From contig JAQFWX010000013.1 in assembly GCA_027605045.1 (NCBI GenBank), forward strand, positions 558,001-622,000: a stretch of DNA of 64,000 nt. Reading direction: 5' to 3'. Origin of the DNA: Phallus indusiatus. Its lineage: Eukaryota > Basidiomycota > Agaricomycetes > Phallales > Phallaceae. Below the pieces are notes generated by a model. It had not been told where the DNA came from, ran no database searches, and worked only from the letters and a program-made list of their open reading frames with translations. Position 1 is the stretch's first letter; each line of letters opens with the position of its first letter. Below, piece by piece: positions 24,858-37,700 of the stretch. A program made the position numbers and the translations under genes.

Positions 24858-27446
24858 AATCAAACCGAAAAGGAGTCTTCGAAGCTCCAGCAAGCAAATT
24901 ATAAATGCCGTTTCTGGTGAGTGGGCTAAGCGAGGAAGTCAATCATATGGTTTGAAGCCAAACGTTCTCACAGAATATGCCCTGACGCCTCCTTCACTGA
25001 TACCCGACAATTTTCTTTCTCTCAATGTGCAAAAAATATAGACTATTCAATGGACCTGTAGAATTTTTCATAGATTAAACTTATTCCCTTGTCTTTTCCC
25101 AAAAAAAAAATAGACTCAGTTTCATTTGATTACACTATCTGTCTGAATGGGATTTACCCACAAAGAATGTGAAGAACGGAGGGAAGGAAAGTCATAAGCT
25201 AAAACCTTAAATTAGTTAAAATTATGGAAAGAACAGAAAACGGGAAAGGAACACATCTTGTGTAAACATGTGACCGAAAAAATGTAATCGTCGAATCCGA
25301 AACCTTGTAGATAAAATAGATAGATAACCTTGCAATCATAGAGAAGAGAACCAAATCAAGGAAATGACACCAGTACTCATTAAAAGTGCCAAATGATACC
25401 CGACAACCTGCTGGGGAACTCACTGGAGTGTCAATAAAATCCGCGGAAAGCGCAGTCGAAGCAAAGTGGAAGCATTCCCAAAAGAGCACGCTGGCGTAAA
25501 AAGCAATTTAAGTAACGGCAAAAGACTGACTAGTTGGGAACTTTGGTGTGTCCTGAATAGAACTTAGAAGATCTAGATTCCTGCTTCGGCGAACTCCAGA
25601 GGAAGTGAGCGCAGACCTGAGTACACTATATATTTAGAAATACAGCGGCGGTGTTTATTATTTACGAAATTGAAGCTATGCATGCGTTTTTCTTGAGATA
25701 TGAAAGGTGATAGTAAAACTGTAAACACGTTGAAACTGGAGGCTTGAGCTTGAGCGCTTGAAGGATCCGGAATTACAGCCTTATCATCAAAGTTCGCTTG
25801 TTTCAACGATAATTTCGTGTACCCATCGCTTACTGCGTGCCAGTGTAGGCCATGCGTATCGTTTTATGAGAAGATTACGCCGTCTGGTATCTGGTGTGGT
25901 GATCATTGACAGGTATGATCATCTCAGATTCGATGAAAATTGAGGAAGCACTGAAGCACTGGTCCTACCATTCCCGAGGTGAAACCAGTTAAAGCAACCA
26001 ATTTATGTAAGGTACAACTTAGCTAACAACATCATACTTTCAATTTCCGTTGTCGTACGACAAGCTTTGACAATGTTGATCTCGAAACAGGATGTGAGGC
26101 ACACGCAAAACGCGGGCTTTCTTGGGAAATTCCTGTTTGTTTAATTCACATGGCTGCTGGGACGCGAAAAGCGAAATTGTTCAGCCTCGTAATTCAATTC
26201 AATTCTTTACATAAACGGGACGCACACTCGTAATACTGGGTATCAGAAAGGGAAAGAAAGAACAAGGTCTCATTTCTTTATACAGAGTGCATGCAGGCCT
26301 TTATCGTGATGGCGAACAATATTATTGGGTCTCAGAATCATCATCGGATTCCACGACATATTGGGAGAAGCCTCTAAATGGGCCACCACCAAACAAGGGA
26401 CCGTGTCTATCCGAGGTACTGTAATGATTTCCCTCGCGTGAATTACGGTCACCCACGACGAAAATCAATTTTCTTTTACTGGTATTTTCTTCTCCCAACA
26501 GTACTGCCGTAAATACCCTAAATAACCGTGGCCCGCCTGCTACTCTAATTATTATTCTCTCTTCCTACATCTCTTCTTATCAGGTCCTCTCCCCTCATGT
26601 GGGGGGCACATCTTTGGAAAGATCTCAGCTTTTTTACGTTCCCAGCATCTTCGCTAATCTCAAAATCGCTCCACTGCATGTACATGCTCCCATGCCAGGA
26701 GCTAGCGAAGGGTTTCGGGAACTACGTTCATTATCTTCATGGACTGTGCTTATTATGAGCCGAAAAGAAAATCACTTAAAACCTGTCTTCCGCCGAGATT
26801 AACTCCATCAGCCAATGCATGGTACAATGACAGATCTACTGAGGTGATCTGTGGATTTCACGGTAAATGCCGGACGCCACTCACGGAACGACGCATCTTG
26901 TGCTTCGCATTTGCTCCAATTGGCATTCCAGCAGGCAACCTAGGCACCCATTACGAATAGAGCGTAATGTCAGTCACTGTGAAAGCGCCGCGGTATGACT
27001 GGATGACGGCAAATAAGTCAAATTTGAAACCAGTTGCTTTTACAATTACTACGACTCACCAGTATGGGATACATGTTGCAGTCTCGGAATACGCCAGTCA
27101 GCGCGAGCTTTCTCAAAAACATGAATAATGAGAGTGGGTGTATGAATGTCGTCCCGTCGTCTCTCTCAACAGCAAGGCGGGTCGTTGGTTCGATATGGTA
27201 TGTACCTCGAAAAAAAAGAAGAGTCCTAGCATCCCTGCTTGACTACCCTTCTAGAAGCAAATTCTCCGCTGTCGTTTTGTCTGTAGTGCCTGTCACTAAT
27301 CGAAACGGCGACGATAGCTCAATCAATGAATATTTACGATAAGACAAAAAACAAATTGGCGCTGCATTACAATTGTTAAGTCAGAGCGAGTATTACTTGG
27401 AGACGCTTTGATGAGCAATAAGAGAGACATTCTGTCCCTTTTAGAT
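24858..27446. other. 2.6-kb stretch without a supported gene
   Basis: Only short frames occur here. A 53-codon ATG frame (26967-27128) and a coding-like stretch near 26.28-26.41 kb (reading DGEQYYWVSESSS) have no start or splice context that I can complete. They could be decayed exons. A small GC-rich hairpin (CCCCTCATGTGGGGG) lies near 26.59 kb. No tRNA, TE protein or long repeat was recognised. Confidence 0.4.
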
Positions 27447-28890
27447 TTATAATTTTGATTTTACGCTTCCGTCCTCCTCTCGTACCTTGACCACCGCTTT
27501 GCCATAAGTGTGTCGTTTTTCCAGAGCTTCCAAACCAATATGCAATTCGTGAAGTGCAAATCTCCGTTCGTACACGATAGGAATGACACTCTTGGATTCC
27601 CAGAGTCTTGAAAAATCAATGAACTAACTGTTTATGTACGTTCAGTGCGGAAAGTATGCCTTACCTCGTTAGGCCTTGCCACACTCCCGGAACAGCTTCA
27701 GGTTCGTTCTCTATAAAAATAATGAGCCAGACCATTCGCGCTTTTTCTTAGAGAGAAGAGGAGGAAAACGTTAACCCGTACTGAGATAAGCACCCCAATG
27801 TATCCCCACGATAGATATATTTTTAAGGAGGACAAGGTTGAGAGGTAACTGGGCGACATGGATGGAGAATTGTCAGTCACTTAGTGGATGACTTAGACCG
27901 ACCGACCTTTTCTATTTCTCCCGCAACGAATCCTACGACAAGTGCCCGTCCTTTCCATGCGATACACTTCAGTGAGTCTGCGTGTGTGTGAATCAGATAT
28001 TTCTCGCATATGTATATGACACACAGTCACATGTATCTAACCTCTGATTAGACCCACAGGATCGTACACAACGTCTGTGCGCACGTAGGCATGTCAACAA
28101 ATTAAGACTTGCTGTATAAGAGCGACAATAACACCTACCAACACCTTTTCCCTTGGTAATTCGCAAGACTTCCTTTTGCCAATCTAAGATGAATGCAGGT
28201 TAAATACCAGCAATAAAAGTACGATAGGTGTATACCAGCTCCTTTATAATTCAATACTTCGTCAGCGCCGCCCATGCGCTTTGCAATGTCGAGCTTTTCC
28301 TTCGTACCCGCTGTCGCAATAACTTTTGCGCCGACGGCCTTGGCAATTTGGACGGCGCACAAGCCAACACCTCCAGCAGCGGCATGCACAAGAACCCATT
28401 CCCCTTGTTTCAGCTGTGCCCGGCCGATCAGAGCTTCATAACTGGTTGGGTACGTTACATAAAGACCTGCAGCCTGGTCATACGACATCCCAGATGGGAC
28501 GTGTCTGATTCTTCTCCAATCCACAGCAATGTGTTCTGCATATGCGCCTTGATTAGCCCCGAATACTCTATCTCCTGGTTTGAATGGACATCCTTTGGGG
28601 ATCGGTGATGTGGCAGATATGCGTCCAGAGAACTCAGAACCTAGAATGAATGGAAACGGCGGCTGGACCTGATACTTCCCCTGAGCTTGTAAGATGCTGA
28701 AACCGAATTAGCGTTGCAACGGGGTTTCAACGTTGCAATATTGAGCGTACTCGAAGAAATTAAGTGCGGCCGAATAAATATCTACCAGGACTTCGGTTGG
28801 GCCCGGTATCGGAATAGGGATGTCGTGAGTAATCTTCAGTTTTGAAGGATGCGCATAGCTGGATACTTGCCAGGCTTTCATTGTAGTCAT
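27447..28890 (-). CDS. MDR-family NADPH:quinone oxidoreductase
   Basis: The ATG at 28890 gives MTTMKAWQVSSYAHP. The medium-chain dehydrogenase/reductase pattern follows: VLVDIYSAALNFFD, ILQAQGKYQ, PFPFILGSEFSGR and FKPGDRVFG. The Rossmann dinucleotide site is VLVHAAAGGVGLCAVQIAK (an AxxGGVG form of the nucleotide fold). Later exons add IAWKGRALVVGFVAGEIEK, NLVLLKNISIVGIHWGAY and the tail LEALEKRHTYGKAVVKV. There are no zinc-ligand cysteines in the usual places, so this is the zinc-free quinone oxidoreductase type that reduces quinones with NADPH in the cytosol or mitochondria. Five or so short introns keep one frame throughout. It is divergent from the LYR-protein gene, 197 bp apart. Confidence 0.88.
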
Positions 28891-29087
28891 GATGGAGGAG
28901 AATAGTTGAATTCCTTTGAAGACATGGCCGCATTTGCTCCCGGGTCGTTTACGGCCATCTCTAATAAGCCTTCGAACGAGACTGGTCCGATCCCTGTATT
29001 CTCCAATGCCGATTTATCACATGACTTTTGTTACACCCGGCCGGTTTGAGCCGCTCGGCACTGGACGTCGTCGCAATCAAGGGCACG
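28891..29087. promoter_or_regulatory. Short divergent promoter, quinone oxidoreductase / LYR protein
   Basis: This 197-bp gap between opposing ATGs must hold both promoters. No TATA box is evident. The compactness suggests a TATA-less bidirectional promoter, as is common for housekeeping genes. Confidence 0.45.
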
Positions 29088-29670
29088 ATGAAATTATCCT
29101 CGTCATTAACATCGACGTACCGTTTATTTCTGCGCGCTGTCTCTGCCTCTGTGTCGCATCATGGTCCAACCAAACGCAGTTTTCGCCTGATATATCGTCG
29201 ACCTTTTGTGGGAGCAGCCCTAGCGGAGAAGAGATTAGTTGCAGCTGAGGACGAGAAAACGCGTGCATCGTTAGAAACATGGTTAATTCAGTGGCATAAA
29301 CAAGGTTTGTTGTTCTTTCTGAAAGCTGCAATAATTTTTACAGTCATTACCTGTAGTTGATAGCACTCTCGAGTTGCTATACAGCTCTGCGACGCGTCGA
29401 GGAGTCGCGCATCGCCTGACACGGAATCTCGGTCTGTTCACGCGCAATTATGTTGCGGAAGTAACTCAAACGGGACCAACATGGAACGGACAGCATCCCC
29501 CTAAAGCGGAAGCGCGACGGGTAAAGCCGCAGTCAGAAGCCGAGGCTTTGGAAAACACCATTTACACTGCAATCGGTGAAGCTGTTCGATTTGCTGAAGG
29601 TCATTCGGGCATTACATTGGGGAGACTACCGTCACCAGCCACGATAAAAAGCAACCGAAAGCGAAGGTGA
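29088..29670 (+). CDS. LYR-motif-like mitochondrial protein
   Basis: The first ATG in the frame (29088) gives MKLSSSLTSTYRLFLRAVS. An LYR-like Y-R-L-F-L-R-A sequence sits at the start of helix 1, followed by FRLIYRRPFVGAALAEKR. After one intron (phase 1, about 29306-29357) the protein continues STLELLYSSATRRGVAHRL, NLGLFTRNYVAEVT and a basic tail ending SNRKRR, about 177 residues in all. LYR proteins are small mitochondrial accessory factors for iron-sulfur delivery and complex assembly. Which partner this one serves is not clear. An upstream TTG in frame was not used because a good ATG follows. Confidence 0.7.
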
Positions 29671-29714
29671 AAACACATGTAGAGAAGGGTGCGACGAGAT
29701 TAAAGCCTTATACA

Positions 29715-29936
29715 TCATATGTATGTAGTGATATCAGTCATGTTCATAGTTCTTCCAGCTTCAAATTTCAGGTCCTGGGATATTGTGACCACAGATGTCG
29801 CCTTACGAGATCCCAATGTCATTAGTTTACCATCGCAAAGTCGTCAAAGATGAATTTGTCACTTGGTTCGAGATGAAGTTGAATAGCTTGAATCTTTTCG
29901 TCAAAATTCCAAGCGGACATTGACGATATTGATAAC
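29715..29936 (-). CDS. Possible 3' exons of an unrecognised minus-strand gene
   Basis: Two minus-strand segments read as coding when joined across a GT..AG intron (29775-29830): MSAWNFDEKIQAIQ, then LEPSDKFIFDDFAM, then DLKFEAGRTMNM, with a stop at 29715. Beyond 29936 another minus-strand frame (about 29940-30090) reads PTIFIGVLDGDPFVSIKM but cannot be joined cleanly. No family is recognised. It may be the end of a small gene, a relic, or chance. Confidence 0.25.
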
Positions 29937-30561
29937 CTTGCACGTTCGCACTAGGAGACCTGGGAATATCAGTATCACGTTTGGAGGAAGTTTCATTTTG
30001 ATGGAGACAAAAGGGTCACCATCAAGTACACCAATAAAAATCGTAGGAACCGCTGGCAAACCGGTCGTCAGCATAGCAATAGTAACGTGTGTCCATCTGC
30101 ACAGATCTGTTATAGATGGATTTCCTGATATTCACATATACGTTTACAACCCAACGAGATGAACGATTGATTACGAATGATAGATAATCTTCTCATGTAC
30201 ATTGTACATTATATTGGCACGTAAAGCTAAGTCTAAAATAATAAGATTAGATGAATCAAAGACTGTCAGAAGCCAAAGATATAGGCAACGAAAGACGGTT
30301 CCAAGGCAATTCAATTTGCACAGCCGTTCTTGATTAAGTTCCTTTCGGCCGAAGAGATCTATGTCCTAGGTGCTTCCGAGTCAGTCTCACAATGAACGGC
30401 ATGAAGCCAGGCATTACTCACTTGCGTTGAAGTAATCTAGTCTTACCCACAGCCTGACATGCTCTTGCTAATACCTGTCTACTGGATGGCGGTCCCCTTG
30501 TTTGATTATACAAACCGACAACAAGATGCTGACTGAGTCAATAGAATTTGTCCAACTTCCT

Positions 30562-30620
30562 GTGACATCAACAATAAATCCAATGTGACATAGTGACACA
30601 GTGACATGTGACGCATGACA
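30562..30620 (+). promoter_or_regulatory. GTGAC repeat cluster upstream of the second F-box-like gene
   Basis: Five GTGAC units lie at 30562-30613, ending in TGTGACGCATGACA (30607-30620), about 165 bp before the ATG at 30785. The last unit is nearly identical to the TGTGACGCGTGACG upstream of the HECT ligase gene (11390-11403), which suggests a shared transcription-factor site. Confidence 0.4.
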
Positions 30621-30784
30621 GACACGTGCAGCGCCAAAAGAGACACAGGTAATCAGCGTCGGCGCGAAGGCGAATCTCTTCCCTTGTCCACAGCCTGTTC
30701 TCTTCTCATTTCTCAACCTTTAACGACATTCGAACGACCAGCGACGATTTTCATTCATTACAATACTCGCAAATCTTTTCAGTC

Positions 30785-32891
30785 ATGGATCTTCCTCCCG
30801 AACTACTTATCAAAATTTTCGAGTTTCTAGCAGTCTCCTCAAACTCCCAGCAGCTACTCGTCTTTACTCGACTTGCTCTTGTCAATCGTCTTTGGGGTTC
30901 GGTAGCAGTTAAATTCTTATACACGTACATTTCTCATCAGAGCTGGAAACTTCGCCGTGTATCTCGATGCTTGGAAACCCTCTCTTTGCAGCGCGACACC
31001 CTCTCTGCATTTCAATTGCCAGGCAAGGCGTCGTCATTAATCCCGGATCCATTATCGTCAAGTCTCATTCGCCGTACAAGCGCGGAATCCGATAGATCAA
31101 CCCTGCAAACACCGTCTCCCCATCACGATACTACACTTCCCGAGGACCCGTCCATCTTGCCGCCGATACTGGGTTCACCTGCCGGCTCAAATATGCTGGC
31201 CGCGACTGTCACTCATCTTCATTTGCGCATCTGGTCACCGGATTCCGATAATACTCTCTCACAACTCTTACTGTCCGCGCTCACTAATACAATTAACCTC
31301 GCAACCTTGAGTTTATCAACGTCCGAAATGTTCGCACAGCACTTCGAGTTGCTTCTTCTTCGCAAGGGTATCATTGCTCTCGAATCACCCTCGGAACCTC
31401 AGCCCACTCTTATAACCCGCTCCTTTCTTCCATGTTTAACCTCCATAGATGTTTGGCCAGGCTTCCGTCTCTTTCAGCTTGCTTCCGGCCGCCCCGTGCG
31501 CAATGTATCGTCGTCCACTCATATAACTGGCGACGCTCTGAAGCATCTTGTACCTTTCTTTCAACGCTCACTTGGCCCCGTGCAAAAAGTTCATTTCAAC
31601 GTCACAGCAAGAGATACAAACGCAGTAGCTGACATATTACGAATCATTGCTTGGAAACTACCATGCTTGGTTGAGGTCTTCTTCAACGTATTTGTAACAA
31701 AACGTGGTAATTCCCCGGTATGTCTAATTTAATTCCCTCAATTGCTTTGCTCACTTCCTTTGTTGTTTCTTGCTTGCGGTCTACTAGAAATACTCGCATG
31801 ACTTACTTGAGCTCCTTGCTCCACTGTCGGCATTACAAACTGTGGAAATCCTCCTGTCACGACATGCTCGTTCTCCTGAACCCGATCCATATCTTTATCA
31901 GCATTTTGCGGCGTTGCATAGTCTCAAGGCGACGGCTCCCAATGCAAAACATGTTGTGCTAGACACTATCCGTTGGTTATATACCTCATCGACACCAGCT
32001 CCACTATCAACCCGTGACGGCTCACCCAAATCGTCAAGCCAGAGACAACATCATTCATCCATGTCATCATCGACCCCGCCTCCCATTTCACCACTATCGG
32101 CGACATCTATCTCTCATTCACCACCTTCCTCCAGTGGTCCCTCAACACCGCCTAGTACGGGTATTGGTATGTCGGCTAGCTCAAACCCAACAGTTCTCAA
32201 TCCGTCTAGTGATACTGAACAAGAGCACCAACAACAAGATGAAAGACATCAAGCCGAAAATGTATCCATCATTTCATCTCCCCCACTAGTCCTCCGTGGC
32301 AACAGTTTATCAACGTCCTCGTCTCACATCACATCTCTTTTAGACTCAAGCATCGACAAGCAGCAACCTGCTGTGCCTGCTTGTTCACCGCCGCCCTATA
32401 ATTCGACATCTACGTCCTCATTTCACCATTCTCCGGAACCTACCCAGAACCCACTCCCTACTCCCGTAACCCCTTCGACCCCCCGCACACACTTTCCCCA
32501 GACGCCTATCACGCCCGGCTCATTCGGTGCGCCAGACGCTGACCTAGACTCTTCACCGCCATCATATACAGGATGGTCGCCATTACCTTCTGATCCGCGT
32601 ACACATATGTGGTGGCTCAGTACATATGGAAATGCCGTGGATGCACGCTTAGCCATGTGTGCGATGTGGGGTAGTATATTGGGAGATTCGGAGAGTGATG
32701 CCACTGATACCCGTGAACAAAACAATTCCGATGCTTTGGGAGTCATTCCTCCTCTCGAGGAGATCGGTTATATGTTTGGGGTTGACTTGGCTTCCGCTGG
32801 AACGCCCGACATGTTTGCTGTCGAAATGCACTCAAATGATCCTTACCCTGATCAAACAGATGGAAGGTTTGAAATAGAAGAATTATCATGA
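30785..32891 (+). CDS. F-box-like protein with Ser/Pro-rich C-terminal half
   Basis: The protein begins at once with an F-box-like helix pair: MDLPPELLIKIFEFLAVSS, then LVFTRLALVNRLWGSVAVKF. A leucine-rich-repeat-like region follows (VTHLHLRIWSP, LATLSLSTSEMF, KVHFNVTARDTNAVADIL, KLPCLVEVFFNVFV). One intron (about 31718-31787) joins NSP to KYSHDLLELLAPLSALQTV. The second half is Ser/Thr/Pro-rich and probably disordered, ending in TDGRFEIEELS. About 680 residues. F-box proteins link substrates to SCF ubiquitin ligases through Skp1; the target is unknown. It is unrelated in layout to the F-box gene at 6.2-8.8 kb. Confidence 0.75.
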
Positions 32892-34764
32892 GGTTCCCCT
32901 GAGAAGAAGTTCCCCTGGCAAAAAAAAGTTGTCGTATAGGCGGTAAAAAAAGGAAGTTTACGTTCATGTCGTGAAAAACTTAACCTTATTGCGAATCGTA
33001 ACAGGTTTACTCCGCAAAGACTCCGTATTATATCTTTTTTTTGGTATATCGCTATTATTTACTTGTATTTCGATCACAGACTATCGACTCTCATTGACAT
33101 TTCCCTTTTAACCCGCCCATATCGTGTCCTCTCATTGTATTATTCACTGTTATCCAGCTGTCCTATGCTTTCCTCAGGATTTCCTGTTGTGGTTGTTATT
33201 TCCCGGATCCGTATGATCACGGGTGTCGAATTTTTCAGCTCATTTGCATACGCTTTGCTGTCCGAGTCTAGGTTCATATCTCTTTCTCTATAGTATTTAA
33301 TCTGTCTATTCAACGATTGTAGTGCTATCTTTATAATAGTATCATATGTATTATCGATCGAATGTTGACTCGTAGGGGGTTTGAGTGATGTCGCCTGGGC
33401 CTGTAAAGCCTAGCATAAGGACAGTACTATTAAAATACCGACTGCCACTACATGACTAAGGATTACTCGGTGGCTATATGCATACCTGTCGTCTTAATCG
33501 CGACGTGTTGGGCGATGAGAAGAACAAGAAAGACGATATATGTATTCATATTGAAGCAGAGCTTACAAGTTCACAGTTTCCAGGTGTCTGTTCCGCAAAG
33601 CTGTTTGCACTGCGCTGCATCCTTTGGACTCTTAACGTAATTCAACATGCCATCACCTTTGAAATTTGAGTTATTATTTTGCAACCCTTTATAAATTGTA
33701 ATTTTAAATCTGTTGCGCTACTGTTTTGGGTTTCGGGTGAACTTTCAAGTAATATCTTGCTCTTGTTACACGTTGAATTGCACGTTGACCTGCGTGCTGT
33801 GGTCATCAGGCCTGTTTCCTTTCTTTGCATACGACGGCGACCGCCAAGTATGGATGAATGATTAATTAAATACCAAGATTCAAAGACAGATGAAAAGGTA
33901 CAGGTACTTTTTTTTTATTCACGATTTGGCTTCAAATTGTTCCATGTGAATACAAGTATATGCCAGTGTATTGGGTTAATGTGCAGTAGGTGTGCCTGGG
34001 TATTATGAGGACGTCCGTCGGTTGTTCCTGTAAAAACATTCATCAGCAAAAGCCACTTTTAATTTCGGTTCAATCAATGAAGCTCTTTATATCGTACGGA
34101 ATGTCGAGTTATGAATTTGAATGTCCAAACCTTCACGTCTTGCGGTACATACACGCATAATTTCAAGGCCCTTTCTTTGGCTTTCTGTTAATAATTGAAG
34201 AAAATGAAGCGCCAAATTCGCCGTATATTCCGTGGTGTTTCATCGTTTAATGGACATCTACCATAGTTCTGAGTCTGATAAGTTGATTTAGAATTTTTTT
34301 TGACTTTCCTTCAAAAGAAATTATGACCGGTATGTTTCAGGGTACATCTTTGGAGTAATCACATTCCGAATATCAACAAGAGTTTTTTTCACGAACAAAA
34401 ACACAATACCTTTAGGTGGATCGTCCCAAATGATCAACGAGATTTAGTGACACTGATTACCATGATAAAATTCTTTCTTGGAATATATGCGGATATGCCG
34501 AACTGAGCTGACGCAAATTTGAATGCGCGTGTAGCAATGTAGTGCCAATCGAAACTTAAACGTGAAGCACATGCCGCATACATCATGAAAGGTGAAAGGA
34601 TGCGAAGGAGTATAGTTTGACTCATGTGCTAGTACAAAATTTCTTGAGTTTAGTTTCTCGGTACGAAAATATTCACTCGAAATTGTACCAAGATACCTGG
34701 ATTTGCTGAACCGGTGTATATTCTGTACAATCTATATGTTTTCCAGCACTTCTGTTCTTTTTTT
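32892..34764. other. 1.9-kb convergent intergenic region
   Basis: This gap lies between the ends of the F-box-like gene and LYS2. It is AT-rich with many stops. The longest ATG frame is about 63 codons (33478-33669, start MHTCRLNRDVLGDEK). It shows no domain or signal, so I do not call it. Homopolymer T and A runs near 32.92, 33.03 and 33.91 kb are likely 3'-end signals. Confidence 0.45.
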
Positions 34765-37700
34765 TTACATTCTGCCACTACGTCCAATGGCTTTTGTGAC
34801 ATTCGTAAATGTTACAACCTCAGGCAGACGTTTGTCCACAACTTGATCAGACGGTGGCGGCAAAAAGCCAACACTGACCAACCATGAGAGATATCGCCCC
34901 AAAAGTTGATCATCAACCGTCATAGGTAATTTCTCTTCTGGGCCTGCCAAATCCAATACAGCCGTCGTGTTGCTGTCATCAAGTTCCGCAGACTTCGTGC
35001 TGGTGGGCAAATCATCCAAAACGAAATGAAGAAGGGGAAATAGCGCATTATCCTGAGATTCAAGAACGTGCTGCTCTAATTTCTGGCGCCAAGTAACGTA
35101 GTCGCATTTTTCAATTGGATAACCATATTTTGCAAGAGGTTCGAGGAGCGCATTGTATGTCGTAGGAGGTCGAGAAGTGATATGGAAGACATTGACCGAT
35201 TCCGACAAAAGATGCAAGCTGGCGAGAGCAGTGCATCGAGCAACTTGATCCACGGGAACCATGTTGATCGTGTTATTGATGTCTGGAACTAAGCCTAGTT
35301 GTATGCACCCTTTTACCAAACGCCATATGAAGTCGTCCGTATTCGTCACTGTGTACAATGTCAGGAGAAAAAAAATGACGACTGTATGTTTATGAGAACG
35401 TACCAGCCGATTGGGAATCTCCAACCACATATCCTGGACGTACAATAGCCCCCGTAAGTCCTCTTCGGCCAGCCTCCAAGATGAGTTTTTCCGAGACCCA
35501 TTTAGTCTGGCCGTAACCCGTTGGTATACCGCTTCTGGCTCCTTCCAAATCGTCATTCTCCGGAATACCCAATTTACCTTGATTAACAAGAACATCGGAT
35601 AGTCTGACATAGTGTTCCGTTTCAATCGCCGCTGTCGAGGAAACAAAAGTCAATGATTTGGGGCGTCCCGAAGCGGCGAGGTTAAGAACGGTTAATGTGG
35701 ACATGACGTTTGATGCACGCAGTTTATCATAAGCATAGACCCAATGAACCTTAAGATGAACCATCACTACGAATGAATAAGGAGATAATTTCAAAAGTAC
35801 AAACCCATGCTCCGTTGTGTATAATAACATCAACTTCATTCACCAAAGTCGACCAAACGTCGCCTAGACCGAAATTTTCCTTGTCAAGATCACCAGCAAC
35901 AGCGCTCAAACAAGACTGATTAGACCACTGATCGTCCCAAAGACCACGATCCGAAAGACTTTGCTTCAACCGCGCCATGGCACTTGCGTTATCGGAAGCT
36001 CTGACGAGACAAATGACACGCTTTACTTGCGTCGATCTGGATAGTAAATCCCGAACAATACTTGCGCCGAGGAATCCAGTGGCACCTGTAAGAAACACTG
36101 TAACAGGTCGAGTCAACGTGTCCGGTGGTAGAGGACGATACGATGAAGACAGCTTGGACGCAAGACCAGCTAGATCGTCACCGTACGGTACGACATTCGA
36201 AGTTTTATCAGAAGACTTGATCGCCCCATTACCGTTCCACGACAAACCAAGATCGGCATTACGTAGATTGTCAATAGCCTGCGCCTGACCACGGATAGTT
36301 GGCTGCTCAAAGACAAGCCCTAAAGGTGCATTCACTACAAAAGCTTTTCTGATCTCGAAAATGAGCCGTGTAGCCAAAATTGAGTGCCCGCCCAGGTCGT
36401 AAAAGTTATCGTCCAAGGATATAGATGCTGATACCGAAGGAAGTAAAACTGTCCAGATATCGTGTAATTTTTTTTCGGTGAGCGAAAAGCCTGTTGCTGA
36501 CGTCGTCTTGCCCTTCTTAGGGTCAACCAAAAGCAGAGTGTCGGGAAAAGGAAGCTTTGGTTTATCGATTTTTCCATTTGGGTTCAACGGCATTCGAGTC
36601 AAGGGCACGAACACTGGATGAGAGTTATAATTACGATTGTTTCCTGGATGAAGACCACGTACCTGACGGTATACTATACGCAGGCAACTTTTTTCTCAAA
36701 TACTCTCGAATATCTTTGATTAATCTTCTATATCGTCTCAGACCGCGTACGATGTCATTGGAGCTTGTATCGTCCTCATCATCAGGCGCCTCACTCAAAT
36801 ATTCCTTTAAAACGTCTCCATCCAAAGGAACAATATAGCTAACGAGAACTTTCTCCTCATACTTGTCTCTTTTCACAAGAGTAACGTTCTCTCTGATAAG
36901 AGGATGTTGACTGAGATGCGTATCAATCTCCCCAAGTTCGATTCTAAACCCACGAATCTTGACTTGATCATCTGCACGACCGGTACATTCGACTTGACCA
37001 TTAGGAAGATACCGACCAAGATCACCCGTACGATACATACGATCACGAATACCTTTCCAATATCGCGATTCCGGAGCAGGTAATTGACTTTGCCGGTGGG
37101 ATGAAGGATCGTATCAGGCCATTGCGGTTTAGACGGGGCAAACCAATTCGTGACGAATTTTTCAGCAGTAGCTTCCGGATCCGAGTAGCCTTCCGCCAAA
37201 CCGCCTGAGCGAACGTATATTTCACCTACTTCTCCAACGGCACAAGGAACAGTTTTATCGTTCCTATTAACGACGAGAAGCTGAACGTCGATCATTCCTT
37301 CACCGGCTGGCATGATATCCTTTTGAGCGGCCAAAAACGTGGGATCGCTATTGATACTTGGAATGGCAAAGTAGGAGACAGCGCGCTGGGTTTCCGTTGT
37401 GCCGTACATGTTGATAATACGTACGTTGGTCGCGAGACTTTGTAGGCGGTGACAGTCTCGTTTGGTCAGGATATCGCCGACAAAGAACGCGTTGAGGAGA
37501 CTTGGAATCTGGCGAGATGCCTGAGCGGAAAGCAGTTGTCCCATAGCCGGGGTCAAATGAGTGACTGTAACTTGACTCTCGTCCATCCATTCGGCGAGAC
37601 GTCCTGGAGTACCGATATCATCGGCGGTTGGAACATGCAATTCAGCACCAAAGAAAAGGGGTGTGAACACTGAGAAGGAAAGAATTAGAGTTAAGCTCAG

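Noticed and set aside
26280..26410. A coding-like stretch reading DGEQYYWVSESSS on the plus strand
   Set aside because: It has stops on both sides, no convincing donor or start, and no recognised family. It is kept only as a remark on the intergenic entry.
33478..33669. A 63-codon ATG frame after the F-box-like gene
   Set aside because: Short, with no domain and no promoter cue, and in an AT-rich convergent gap. Not enough to call a gene.
37080..37140. An apparent frameshift in the LYS2 adenylation domain between NWFAP and PESRYWKG
   Set aside because: A 47-bp intron (37088-37134, GTCTAA donor, CTGAT-like branch site, AAAG acceptor) joins NWFAP to [12 protein letters not shown] in frame, so the gene is not broken.
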